Shown here: in pieces, positions 23,101 through 28,150 of the stretch
Layout of the letters: the number at the start of each line of letters is the position of its first letter
Position numbering within the stretch: position 1 is the stretch's first letter
From: Paenibacillus sp. 37
GTDB lineage: Bacteria > Bacillota > Bacilli > Paenibacillales > Paenibacillaceae
Reading direction: 5' to 3'
Assembly: GCF_008386395.1 (NCBI RefSeq)
Contig: NZ_CP043761.1
Location: 6,138,001 to 6,202,000 of the forward strand
Length of the DNA: 64,000 bases
Notes under the pieces: generated by a model
Databases searched by the model: none
Told to the model about the DNA's origin: nothing
Seen by the model: the letters and a program-made list of their open reading frames with translations, nothing else
Program-made: the position numbers and the translations under genes

Positions 23101-23124
23101 CAACGTTTCTTTTTCAAAAGCCAT
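8167..23124 (-). CDS. pmxA: Polymyxin synthetase PmxA: modules for residues 6-9
   Basis: A 4985-residue NRPS from the ATG at 23124 (MAFEKETLFW, GAGAGGGG upstream); an in-frame start at 23202 adds 26 atypical residues. Order: half C remnant (1-300), A1-T1 (to about 800, LGGDS), epimerase (815-1270; HHAVVDG, NLEGHGRE, FNYLGQFD), C (from 1310), A2-T2 (to 2310), C, A3-T3 (to 3400), C, A4-T4 (to 4500), and a complete terminal C domain with HHIVSDG. Pocket codes read by eye: A1 DAWIVGAIV, a Phe/bulky hydrophobic type made D by the epimerase; A2 DGFLLGLVY, Leu/Ile type; A3 and A4 both DVGEISAID, the diaminobutyrate code. This is D-X6, Leu7, Dab8, Dab9 of polymyxin. The terminal C domain condenses onto Thr10 held by PmxB. 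First gene of the synthetase operon. Confidence 0.93.
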   Translation of the reverse strand: MAFEKETLFWNEKFGSDEYTLTRLPYSKAPNSLVPNVKTVGGSLSEEAAQRVLQMSKGAPLAAFMILLAGVQALLHKYTGASDILVGMPVVPKKGETRRSVNHTVILKNSLSVGATFKTLLSELRTSLPEAIQHQHIPFLKMTEKLDLQYAEGIPFVHTLVSLKELHLDEIGQNVVTDCSFEFSLAGGTIQLALSYNEHLYDSEFMTRVVGHLNRLLSVGLHELELNIVRADMLSEDEKFKLLQSFNDTEKDYPRDRTIHQLVEEQAKRVPEATAVFFEGQRLSYAELNERANQLARTLRSVGVLPNQLVGLMVRRSLETVIGILAVLKAGGAYVPIDPEYPEERIRYILENSNAQLLLTQRELLKQVPFEGTVLALDDKQFYSDDGSNLEEASGPNDLAYVIYTSGTTGKPKGVMLEHRGLVSLKLMFADRLGITEQDRIVQFASLSFDASCWEVFKALYFGATLYIPTAETILDTRLFESYMNEHAITAAILPPTYSAHLNPDRLPSLTKLVTGGSAVSAEFVQQWKAKVHYFNAYGPTEASIVTTLWDADEQQPERRVIPIGRPLANHQIFILDAHLQLVPPGVDGELCVAGVGLARGYLNQPELTAEKFVEHPFAPGERLYRTGDLARWLPDGNMEYLGRIDHQVKIRGFRIEVGEIEEQLLKIDSVQETIVIAREGKSGQELCAYLVASLPLTLGELRSALAQKLPNYMIPAHFVQLPRMPLTPNDKIDRKALPAPEGNALTGGAYVAPRNETERTLADVWQAVLNADRVGVTDHFFELGGDSIKSIQVSSRLHQAGYKLEIRDLFKYPTISQLSLYVKPIRRTIDQGEITGETALTPIQHWFFESSFADPHHFNQSVMFYRKERFNEETVYKVLQKLVDHHDALRMVFCKTEQGFSALTRAIQDGGLFTLDVFDFKDAENPTQAVEAKATDIQAGIDLENGPLMKAGLFQCEDGDHLLLAVHHAVVDGVSWRILMEDFALGYEQTGKSEEIRFPAKTDAYRTWSEQLAAYAQSPEMAKERAYWQAVEQMEVLAVPKDMEADVTTQQDSESLFVRLTPEETELLLKRVHRAYNTEMNDIFVTALGIALRKWTGHERVRINLEGHGRESIGTDIDITRTVGWFTTMFPVVLEPETDRNLAYQIKQVKENLRRIPNKGLGYGICRYLSKSEDGLVWGAEPEINFNYLGQFDDDVNQDEIGISSYSSGSPASDRQARSFVLDINGMVLDGALSLDLSYSRKQYRKETMEALAQRLEQSLRDLIIHCAGKETTELTPSDVQFKGLTIAELEHIAQRSGHLGEIENIYSLTPMQKGMWFHSALDRQTAAYFEQTRFTMRGALDVQLFERSWMELAKRHLVLRANFVKGPAGEPLQIIYRDKPVGFEYEELLHLQVDEKQAYLDKKAEEDKLRGFDMEHDALVRFTILRTEEQNYHVLWSFQHILMDGWCLAQLTQELFEAYSALASGEQSAGDKGSDYGAYIEWLERQDDQAASAYWMAFLAGYEGQTVIPGQKELAPNGRFTADHVTAELGKDLSERMDRVAKQRLVTVNTLLQAIWGVMLQKYNGTNDAVFGSVVAGRPAEIPGIESMIGLFINTVPVRVTSEADTVFADLMAKLQERALESGRYDYYPLYEIQARSVQKQNLINHIIAFENYPVDEQMEQAGDQQHGDLTIADVQMEEQTNYNFNVTVVPGAEIEIRFDFNAEVFDKDSIERLKGHLVHLLEQVADNPEITVGELELVTESEKADILRRFNNTTTEFPRGKTLIQLFEEQVERIPNAAAISLNGQELTYRELNERVNRLARTLRSHGISKDRLVAIMAERSIEMVVGMLAAHKAGSAYVPIDPEYPEERIRFLIEDSGAQVMLTQSRLRERLAGSYSVILLDEESFYHEDRTNLNQGNEATDLACIIYTSGTTGKPKGNLVSHRNIVRIVRNTNYIDITERDHVLQLSSYSFDGAIFDIFGALTNGARLVLVPHETLLEIGQLADLIKLERISVMLITTAFFNVLVDVNVDCLRDVRAILFGGERVSVGHVRKALAHIGSGRLNHLYGPSESTVYTTYLPVDFVDEFAVTVPIGRPISNTTVYIVDSQNKLLPIGVAGELCVGGEGLVRGYNNRPELTAEKFVDHPFVPGERMYRTGDLAKWLPDGTIEYVGRTDDQVKIRGFRIELGEIEAQLQKVEGIRKTTVFARENASSEKQLCAYYEADRELPAAELKSVLSQELPAYMIPAYLIQLERLPLTTNGKVDRRSLPAPEESLQPGEGHTLPRTPLEASLAEIWKSVLGLEHIGVHDNFFDLGGHSLRATTLVSKVHQELNVELPLRDVFRYSTIEEMALALSRIEEQSFSSIPLADERAYYPLSSAQKRLFILNQLEGADQSYNMPGVLLLEGSIDHSLLEKAFCGLIKRHETLRTGFEIVQGEAVQRIYEGVDFAVVCRHANDEEASAVVQAFIRPFDLAKPPLLRAELVELATERYLLMFDMHHIISDGGSMDVFVEELVRLYGGESLEPLHIQYKDYAVWQQSDEQKVQLKREEAYWLDRYRGELPVLEMPTDYPRPAVQSYEGHTLTSFVDEATNEGLKQLAAQRGTTLYMVLLAAYTVLLHKYTGQDDLIVGTSIAGRTHGDMQPLIGMFVNTLAIRNYPASEKAFLSYLEEVKETTLGAYEHQNYPFEELVDKVQVSRDLSRNPLFDTMFSLQNLEESEFELEGLKLSPYSSEYGMAKFDLSVDVTEENGGLECNFEFATALYKESTIRRLSIHFGHLLAAIVSHPNAKIAELNMLTEDEKEKILGAFHPAQSEVAPVAAFHRLFEEQAERTPEAEAIVYENDRLTYAELNEGANRLAATLRASGIGREEIVGILAERSVDLLVAVLAVWKAGGAYVPLDPDYPADRVRFMLEDSRAKVLLTQTPLRERAEAWLSEEELALATVLYLDDETSYSKDRENAPLGSSVVSGKVSGELSGAVNDGDESHSKVVGMDSCYEACPEDLAYVIYTSGTTGKPKGVMIEHRSLVNTAAGYRREYRLDQFPVRLLQLASFSFDVFVGDIARTLYNGGTMVIVPKDDRIDPSRLHYWIEREQVTIFESTPALIVPFMEHVHEQGLELSGMELLITSSDSCSVAEYRTLQERFGSSFRIINAYGVTEAAIDSSFYDEELAKLPQTGHVPIGKAWLNAKFYIVDAHLNPVPVGVLGELVIGGVGVARGYLNRPELTQEKFVDSPYVAGERLYRTGDLARWMEDGNVDFIGRIDNQAKIRGYRIETGEIESQLLRVKGVREAVVLVRSDANGQKALCAYYTPETGGAELLVNDLRSALAQELPGYMIPSYFVQLERLPLTPNGKIDRKALPAPEGEAGSGTQYVAPRNELEMKLVVIWQEVLGLTKEIGVHDNFFDIGGHSLRATTLVSKIHKDLNVDLPLRDVFRHSTIESMAAAIYRLDQQTFVAIPVADGREVYPQSFAQKRLFILNQLEGAELSYNMPEAMLLEGALDRARFAETFRKLVARHEMLRTGFEMVDGEASQRVYQDVNFAVEFYQVDEQEVEAVVHGFVRPFDLAKPPLLRVGLVELAPERHILMYDMHHIISDGVSMEIFVEEFVRLYGGEQLEPLRIQYKDYTVWQHSQEQQERLQHQGAYWLDMFQGELPVLEMPTDYPRPAVQSYEGQTLEFFFDASKTDGLKQLASETGTTLFMVLLAAYNVLLHKYSGQEDVIVGTPIAGRNHGDVQPLIGIFLNTLAIRSYPASEKTFLSYLNEVKETTLHAFEHQNYPFEQLVDKVQVTRDLSRNPLFDTMFTMQNTENEQFELEGLRLIPYPSVLDTAKFDISLDVGEENGGLDYSFEYATALYKRETIERLAKHYEQLLVTIVNRPDAKIAELNLLTAEEKEQVLSAFNPARLEPAPVAAFHRLFEEQAERTPETEAVVYENNRLTYVELNERANRLAATLRTSGIGRESIVGILAERSVDLLVAVLAVWKTGGAYVPLDPDYPAERVRFMLEDSGAKVLLTQTLLRERAEAWLGEEEIALETVLYLDDETSYSEDRVNAPMDFGQGSSSAPNPVNGKLTGAVNGGGENHPNDVDVVGMDRFHEALPEDLAYVIYTSGTTGKPKGVMIEHRSLVNTAAGYRREYRLDQFPVRLLQLASFSFDVFVGDIARTLYNGGTMVIVPKDDRIDPSRLHYWLEREQVTIFESTPALIVPFMEHVHEQGLELSGMELLITSSDSCSVAEYRTLQERFGSSFRIINAYGVTEAAIDSSFYDEELEKLPQTGHVPIGKAWLNAKFYIVDAHLNPVPVGVLGELVIGGVGVARGYLNRPELTEEKFVDSPFTAGERLYRTGDLARWMEDGNVDFIGRIDNQAKIRGYRIETGEIESQLLRMVGVREAVVLVRSDANGQKALCAYYTPDIGAELLVNDLRSALAQDLPGYMIPSYFVEMEHLPLTPNGKIDRKALPAPGGEMGSGTEYVAPRNELETKLTVIWQEVLGLTKEIGVYDNFFDIGGHSLRATTLAGKVFKELNVNLPLRDVFRHSTIAAMAEAIARMERREHESIPQAEQREYYPLSSAQKRLFIQHTLDGADQLYNMPELVQVEGKFDLDRLEAALRKLITRHESLRTGFEMVKGEAVQRIYPQVDFAIEHHQADPEDAAQVEQIVRNFVRPFDLGKPPLLRAGVIELEPNRYILLFDMHHIVSDGVSMAIVMDEFSSLYAGEELPPLRIQYKDYAVWQQSEVHRERIARQEAYWLQTFEGDLPTGDLPMDYERSTVRNYEGAHLDFDVEASLSVRLRELAAERESTLYMVLLAAYTVLLSKYSGQEDLIVGTPVAGRTNADLEPVIGMFVNTLALRNRPSGNKTFLSYLEEVKETALGAFENQDYPFEELVERLNVKREPGRFPLFDAVFDLQNIEERDAELEGVSLKNYELDHLEEAKFDLTLFMYENEGALSGGFFYATKLFKETMIRTLTEDYLRILSQIAENPQLELSRIECHKPAAGAKSAVDTIEFAF
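10380..10671. repeat. Near-identical segment, Dab9 adenylation domain copy
   Basis: This 292-base stretch inside the fourth adenylation domain of pmxA matches 13671-13962 (offset 3291 bases) with one mismatch seen by eye, near 10623. Identity extends through synonymous positions and stops abruptly on both sides, which suggests recent gene conversion or duplication. Confidence 0.85.
13671..13962. repeat. Near-identical segment, Dab8 adenylation domain copy
   Basis: Partner of the repeat at 10380-10671. It covers the part of the third adenylation domain of pmxA that carries several substrate-pocket residues, so both copies specify the same Dab code. Confidence 0.85.
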
Positions 23125-23889
23125 CTGGATCGTTCCCCTCTCTTCATCGGTAAAAGCAATCCGGCAGAGCATATGCCGAAGCAACGCTCCCCTCCTTTTC
23201 AAACATCTGACAACAACATCAATGGCTTGCGCAATATCACCGCTTCAATTGCCCGGTTGATCGCATGCGGCAATCCTCTGCCTACCAGCTGTCCCGCTCG
23301 GCTGCCATGCATAAAGGACAACAACAAGCATCGTTCTACGCAAGAGATGCGGTTACTTTTGACTCCTCTGCTTCAATAAGATTGCTGCGGACGAGCCACC
23401 CGAAGACGGGATTTGGTTTAACATGGGATTCGGAATTGGATTTGGGGATAGACGACAAGGAATGTTCCTCCTGTCGATGTAAGGCTTGCCGCAGGGTTCT
23501 CCAGCCGCCCAGCAGGAAGTCGACCGTACCTCCTGATTTGGCACCCGAGCTGCCTTCGACGAAGCCTATGTTTAAGGGGTATTGATACACTCTATGTACT
23601 ATTTGCTTATTCCCCCACAGCCCTGGTGTGGATAAGTAAGATTCGACTGCGGGGTAGTGAGCTTTTCCTGACGATTAAATTTAACGAGGGTACTGCATGA
23701 GACTCAAGGAATGCTCCGTATGGCACGAACGGTACTGCCCTTGGATTGCCGGAGAATTCCATGCGGATTGACGTCACCGCAGGTAGCATGAGGAGAAAGC
23801 GAAAGCGCTACCTTAACATCAAGTCCGCACGCCCTCCGGAAGGCACTTTCATGCCTCTTGCCGGGGGCGGCCCATCGGCTTGGCCAAGC
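23125..23889. other. Leader region between ectB and pmxA, no convincing gene
   Basis: The 765 bases between the ectB stop and the pmxA start hold no open frame that I can assign. The longest minus-strand frames (84, 60 and about 57 codons) resemble nothing I recognise and lack good ribosome sites. A moderate minus-strand promoter candidate lies near 23670-23700 (TTGAGT, 17 bases, TTAAAT). The region probably carries the pmxA promoter and a long leader. In P. polymyxa pmxA is known to be controlled through AbrB and Spo0A; I see no box clear enough to place here. Confidence 0.5.
23827..23872 (-). other. Strong GC-rich hairpin downstream of ectB
   Basis: Directly after the ectB stop the transcript can fold with outer arms GCCC-CCGG and CCGG-GGGC and an inner GGCA/TGCC stem. 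No T-run follows, so it is a terminator-like or mRNA-stabilising structure rather than a textbook terminator. It decides how far ectB and pmxA are co-transcribed. Confidence 0.45.
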
Positions 23890-25173
23890 TTAGGTCGTTA
23901 CTAACATATCCTTGGTCTCCTGAGAGATCACCTGCTGCATACTGGACTTGATAATGGCGCAGCCGGCGGTCAGATGCTCCATCGAGACGGTCAGCGGAGG
24001 CATGATCTTCAGTACACAGTCTCCTCTGCCGGCTCTTTCTAAGATGAGCCCGTTCTCGAAGCTGATATCCGTCACCCGCTTCGCCCCGGCTTCATCCATG
24101 AACCCCGAGACGTCGATGCCCCAGATCAGGCCGAGTCCGCGGATGGCGATGGACGGATGCAGAGGCTTGATTTCTTGATCAAGGAACGAGCGCACATACT
24201 CTTCCTTCTGTTTCACCTGAGCTTCCAGTTCGGTTCTGTCCCGGTACTCGAGAGCAGCCTTCGCGGCCACAAAAGCCAGCTGGTTGCCGCGGAAGGTGCC
24301 GTTGTGCTCGCCCGGCGTCCAGATATCCAGTTCGGGCTTCAGCAGCAGCAGGGACATTGGCAGGCCGTACCCGCTGATCGACTTCGATAGGGTAATGAGA
24401 TCCGGCTCGATCCCCGCACGTTCGAAGGAGAAGAATTCGCCTGTCCGGCCGCACCCTACTTGAATCTCGTCTGTAATGAGCAGAATATCGTGCCTGCGGC
24501 AAAGTTGCTGCAACTCGCGTAGCCACTGCGCGTCGACAACGTGAATTCCGCCTTCGGCTTGTACCGTTTCAAGCAGGATCGCGGCCGGCTTGTCGATTCC
24601 GGAGTGCGAATCAGTCAGGATATTCTCGATATAGCCGAGCGTATCCATTTCTGCGAAAGCCCCGCTTGGGTGCGGCATGAACGTAACTCCGTCCAGAGGA
24701 AGCCCCGCCCCTTCTCTCATGGACTTGGAGCTTGTCGCCGACAGACTGCCGAGCGACATGCCGTGGAAGCCACCCATGAATGCGAATATTCCACTTCTCT
24801 TCTTCGCCTTGCGTGCGAGCTTCAGGGCCGCTTCCACCGCATTCGTCCCTGTTGGACCGCAGAATTGAAGCTTGTAATTCAGCTTCTTCGGCTCCAGGAT
24901 CCGCTCAGAGAAGCTCTGGATGAATTCACGCTTGGCCATTGTATACATATCCAGACCGTGCATAATCCGGTCGGAGGTCAAGTAATCGAGAACCCGGTCT
25001 TTAATATAATCGTTGTTATGGCCGTAATTGAGCGCCCCGGCACCTGCAAAGAAATCAATATATGCTCTTCCGTCCTCAGAATATAAAAGGTCTCCCTTGG
25101 CCCGGTCGAATACCACCGGAAAGCTTCTGCAGTAAGATCTTACATTGGATTCCAGCTTTTCAAAAATGCTCAC
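23890..25173 (-). CDS. ectB: L-2,4-diaminobutyrate:2-oxoglutarate aminotransferase
   Basis: A 427-residue class III PLP-dependent aminotransferase of the EctB/Dat type. It converts aspartate 4-semialdehyde plus glutamate to L-2,4-diaminobutyrate (Dab), the residue that dominates polymyxin. Visible family marks are FFAGAGALNYGHN near the N-terminus, FCGPTGTNAVEAALKLARK, FMGGFHGMSLG, the cofactor Asp in LLITDEIQVGCGRTG and the PLP lysine in LITLSKSISGYG. Length is normal for EctB. The start is a GTG with GGAGG nine bases upstream. No ectA or ectC is beside it, so the product feeds peptide synthesis rather than ectoine. It lies 765 bases upstream of pmxA on the same strand and shares its high GC content, so the precursor gene is physically linked to the synthetase. 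Confidence 0.92.
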   Translation of the reverse strand: MSIFEKLESNVRSYCRSFPVVFDRAKGDLLYSEDGRAYIDFFAGAGALNYGHNNDYIKDRVLDYLTSDRIMHGLDMYTMAKREFIQSFSERILEPKKLNYKLQFCGPTGTNAVEAALKLARKAKKRSGIFAFMGGFHGMSLGSLSATSSKSMREGAGLPLDGVTFMPHPSGAFAEMDTLGYIENILTDSHSGIDKPAAILLETVQAEGGIHVVDAQWLRELQQLCRRHDILLITDEIQVGCGRTGEFFSFERAGIEPDLITLSKSISGYGLPMSLLLLKPELDIWTPGEHNGTFRGNQLAFVAAKAALEYRDRTELEAQVKQKEEYVRSFLDQEIKPLHPSIAIRGLGLIWGIDVSGFMDEAGAKRVTDISFENGLILERAGRGDCVLKIMPPLTVSMEHLTAGCAIIKSSMQQVISQETKDMLVTT

Positions 25174-25216
25174 TCACTTCATCCTCCATCGGAATTGGGA
25201 TAAGGTTGGCTCCATC

Positions 25217-25244
25217 TTTCTGAACCTTCCTTTCTGAACCTTCT
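25217..25244. repeat. Tandem 14-base repeat upstream of ectB
   Basis: TTTCTGAACCTTCC is followed directly by TTTCTGAACCTTCT. The pair lies 44-71 bases upstream of the ectB start, where a regulator or the 5' leader could use it. Function unknown. Confidence 0.7.
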
Positions 25245-25319
25245 GACGTCATGGAGCAACATATTCTAGGCTGTCATTTTCCACAATTGTTGGTCCCCGC
25301 ATGCCGGCTTGTTGGTTAG

Positions 25320-25331
25320 CCAGTATACTGG
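25320..25331. promoter_or_regulatory. 12-base perfect palindrome upstream of ectB
   Basis: CCAGTATACTGG is a perfect palindrome about 150 bases upstream of the ectB start, at the edge of the AT-rich zone. It could be an operator for a dimeric regulator. One such palindrome can also occur by chance. Confidence 0.35.
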
Positions 25332-25580
25332 TCTCTCGCACACAGCTTGGATGGGTATAAAAAACCCTACAATTCCATTTATTAGAATAATAGGGAATAA
25401 GACCTAGGTTGAATTATATCAAAATTTACAAGAATGTATAGTGATTTTTTTGTTAAATATAGTCATTATATTGTTAAATTTGGTTCATAAAACATAATGT
25501 GTTAACATTTTTCGTTTAAAAAAGTGAATGGAAAAGAAACATTGTGAATGATTTGATATCAATCGAGGAATTCGACGAGT

Positions 25581-25630
25581 GTTGACATCCATCCATTTTA
25601 AAGGTAAATTTGGTATATACTACCTTTAAA
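25581..25630 (+). promoter_or_regulatory. Orphan sigma-A-type promoter with overlapping inverted repeat
   Basis: TTGACA at 25581-25586 is separated by 17 bases from TAAATT at 25604-25609. The -10 box is embedded in an inverted repeat, TTTAAAGGTA (25596-25605) and TACCTTTAAA (25621-25630). This is the layout of a repressible promoter. It points rightward into a stretch with no recognisable gene. Confidence 0.5.
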
Positions 25631-26092
25631 TATTCTTTGCCGGTGTTCCGATTCCTTGTACTTTGTAATAACTTAACATGATTACCTGACCAATCTCTGA
25701 AAGCCTGGCTGGAAACTGGCCGCAGCGTCCGCACGGATGGCAGCCGACATAGTTTTGTATCACGCCTTCTGCTCTGCGCCTCTGTTAGGTAATTATATTC
25801 TGCTCCTCCTCATCAAACCGTTTGTGAGGTTTTCCCTTATACGCTTTCCGATATCCTTCACTCATTTACATACAGATTACAAACGCGAACGGACAATGAT
25901 TTCGCTTCGCGTAATAAGCACCTTCATCGAGCGAATTGTTGCTTCTTGGCATACCATTTTGTGAGTTGTTGAAAGATGTACCAGTCATGTTTAGTCATGT
26001 TCAGTTATCTTTCTTTATTGTTCAGATGATCTTTTAGTGGTGGATTTTCGTTCAATGAATGACCGCAATTTACAATGCACAAACACAAATAA

Positions 26093-26117
26093 GGTGGTTC
26101 TAATATTCAGAACCACC
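26093..26117 (-). terminator. Secondary hairpin downstream of glmS
   Basis: GGTGGTTCT and AGAACCACC form a perfect 9-base stem. On the minus strand it is followed by a T-rich tract. It lies just beyond the stronger terminator at 26131-26161 and may be a back-up stop for glmS transcription. Confidence 0.5.
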
Positions 26118-26130
26118 CTCCTGAAACATC

Positions 26131-26161
26131 AAAAAAGTCCTGATGACTAAGTCATCAGGAC
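26131..26161 (-). terminator. Rho-independent terminator of glmS
   Basis: A perfect 11-base stem, GTCCTGATGAC with GTCATCAGGAC and a three-base loop, is followed on the minus strand by six T residues. It lies about 155 bases after the glmS stop. On the plus strand it could also stop transcripts from the orphan promoter. Confidence 0.85.
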
Positions 26162-26317
26162 CATTATTTTGTTCATACTGTATTAGTTTACTGAATCTAT
26201 TGATCAATCCGTTATCCATGTCATTTGGCAATAGTTCGTGTAGTTCCATACTTTTGTTAATGGTTCTACACTTATTTATCACTAGACAATAAAGTAATTA
26301 ATACAGAATTCCTTACC

Positions 26318-28150
26318 TTACTCAACCGTTACACTTTTCGCCAGGTTACGTGGTTTATCCACATCATGACCCAGTGCAAGGGAAGCATAGTATGCCAGCA
26401 ATTGCAGCGCAACTACAGACAAAGCAGGGCTAAGCAGTGGTAGTGTCTTAGGAATCGCAAACGCTTGGTCTACGGATTTCAGCAATGGTGCTACGTGCTC
26501 TTCGTACGTAATTGCCAATACATCTGCGCCACGTGCTTTTACTTCCTTAATGTTGCTCACTGTTTTCTCAAGTACGTTCTCCTGCGTTGCCAGGGCAATA
26601 ACAGGGATACCATCTTCGATCAATGCAAGCGTACCATGTTTCAACTCACCCGCAGCATACGCCTCAGAGTGAATATAAGAGATTTCTTTCAGTTTCAACG
26701 ATCCTTCTTGAGCTACTGCATAGTCAAGACCACGACCGATGAAAAAGAGATGTTCATGTTTGGAGATTTGCTCTGCATATCCTTTGATTGCTTCCGCTTG
26801 CTCCAACATGGATTCCACTTGTTCAGGCAATGCTTGCATCGCTGCCAGCGTGTGTGCAATCTCTTCTGCAGATTGAGTACCACGAACTTGTGCAAGGTAC
26901 AGACCAAGCAAGTTGAAAGCAATCAACTGCGAAGTATACGCTTTGGTAGAAGCTACTGCAATTTCAGGACCTGCCAATGTTGCGATAACATCATCTGCAT
27001 CACGTGCAATGGAGCTGCCCACTACGTTTGTGATTGCCAGTACATGTGCACCATTGGATTGTGCTTCACGCAAAGCAGCAAGTGTATCGGCAGTTTCACC
27101 GGATTGGCTCACTACGATTACAAGTGTATCTTTGTGCACGATTGGGGAACGGTAACGGTACTCGGAAGCCACATCTGTTTCAACCGGAATACGTACCAAT
27201 TGCTCAATCACTGTACGTCCAACCAGACCTGCATGGTACGCTGTACCACATGCAATGATTTGAACGTTACGGATATTTATAATTTGTTCTTCAGTCATTT
27301 TCAACTCAGGAAGTTGGACTTTTTTGCCTTCATTATCGATGCGACCCAGCATTGTATCACGATATGCTTTTGGTTGCTCATGAATTTCTTTCAGCATGAA
27401 GTGCTCAAATCCGCCTTTTTCTGCGGTTACAGCATCCCAATCGACACGAATCATTTCCCGAGAAATAAAGTTGCCTTCAATTGTCATCAATTCGACAGCA
27501 TCATGTGTCAACACAGCCATTTCACCATCATTCAGAATGTACACGTTACGTGTATGTTCCAGAATTGCAGGGATGTCGGAACCAATGAAGTTCTCACCTT
27601 CACCAATACCAATAATCAATGGGCTTGCTTGACGCACAGCTACGAGTTTCTCAGGCTCATGCTCTGTCAATACACCCAGTGCAAATGCGCCACGCAACAA
27701 CGTGATCACTTTTTGTACTGTTTTGACGATATCACCATTATATTCACGTGCGATCAGGTGAGAGATAACCTCAGTATCTGTCTCGGAAGTGAACGTGTGA
27801 CCTTGAGCCATCAATTCGTCCTTCAGATCCAGATAGTTCTCAATAATACCATTATGCACAACAGAGAACTTCTGGCTTCCATCCGTGTGTGGATGAGAGT
27901 TCTCATCCGATGGTTTACCATGAGTTGCCCAACGTGTATGTCCGATTCCGGCATTACCTACCAGTGGTGCACCATCCAGCTTGGCTTCAAGGTTCGCAAG
28001 ACGACCGAGAGCTTTTGTGATTTGCAGACCTTCCGGTGTGAATACCGCGATACCTGCAGAATCATAACCACGATACTCAAGTTTCTTCAATCCTTCGACC
28101 AATACCGATTGAGTGTTCTTATTACCAATATATCCAACAATACCGCACAT
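26318..28150 (-). CDS. glmS: Glutamine--fructose-6-phosphate aminotransferase (isomerizing)
   Basis: A 610-residue enzyme that makes glucosamine-6-phosphate from fructose-6-phosphate and glutamine, the first step of UDP-GlcNAc synthesis for peptidoglycan. The mature N-terminus MCGIVGYIG supplies the catalytic Cys of the class II glutaminase domain. Two SIS sugar-isomerase domains follow (VVSQSGETADTLAAL and GELKHGTLALIE), and the protein ends DKPRNLAKSVTVE as the family does. Start ATG has GGAGG nine bases upstream. It is the last gene of the cdaA-cdaR-glmM-glmS set but has its own promoter and a ribozyme leader that shuts it down when glucosamine-6-phosphate is abundant. Confidence 0.97.
   Translation of the reverse strand: MCGIVGYIGNKNTQSVLVEGLKKLEYRGYDSAGIAVFTPEGLQITKALGRLANLEAKLDGAPLVGNAGIGHTRWATHGKPSDENSHPHTDGSQKFSVVHNGIIENYLDLKDELMAQGHTFTSETDTEVISHLIAREYNGDIVKTVQKVITLLRGAFALGVLTEHEPEKLVAVRQASPLIIGIGEGENFIGSDIPAILEHTRNVYILNDGEMAVLTHDAVELMTIEGNFISREMIRVDWDAVTAEKGGFEHFMLKEIHEQPKAYRDTMLGRIDNEGKKVQLPELKMTEEQIINIRNVQIIACGTAYHAGLVGRTVIEQLVRIPVETDVASEYRYRSPIVHKDTLVIVVSQSGETADTLAALREAQSNGAHVLAITNVVGSSIARDADDVIATLAGPEIAVASTKAYTSQLIAFNLLGLYLAQVRGTQSAEEIAHTLAAMQALPEQVESMLEQAEAIKGYAEQISKHEHLFFIGRGLDYAVAQEGSLKLKEISYIHSEAYAAGELKHGTLALIEDGIPVIALATQENVLEKTVSNIKEVKARGADVLAITYEEHVAPLLKSVDQAFAIPKTLPLLSPALSVVALQLLAYYASLALGHDVDKPRNLAKSVTVE

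Larger units (their letters stand above)
25174..26317. other. AT-rich junction between the polymyxin locus and glmS
   Basis: 1144 bases without a convincing gene. The first 150 bases are the ectB leader. From about 25340 the sequence turns abruptly AT-rich. It holds the short repeats, the orphan plus-strand promoter and the terminators listed separately. Small open frames at 25516-25734 (minus), 25737-25964 (plus) and 26100-26282 (minus) lack ribosome sites or overlap terminators. I read it as intergenic or remnant DNA at the edge of the polymyxin locus. Confidence 0.55.

Noticed and set aside
23336..23590. 84-codon minus-strand frame upstream of pmxA
   Set aside because: No ribosome site, no recognisable domain and overlapping alternatives of similar length. 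I left it as part of the unexplained leader.
26100..26282. 60-codon minus-strand frame after glmS
   Set aside because: It contains the strong glmS terminator hairpin in its middle, so it is unlikely to be translated.
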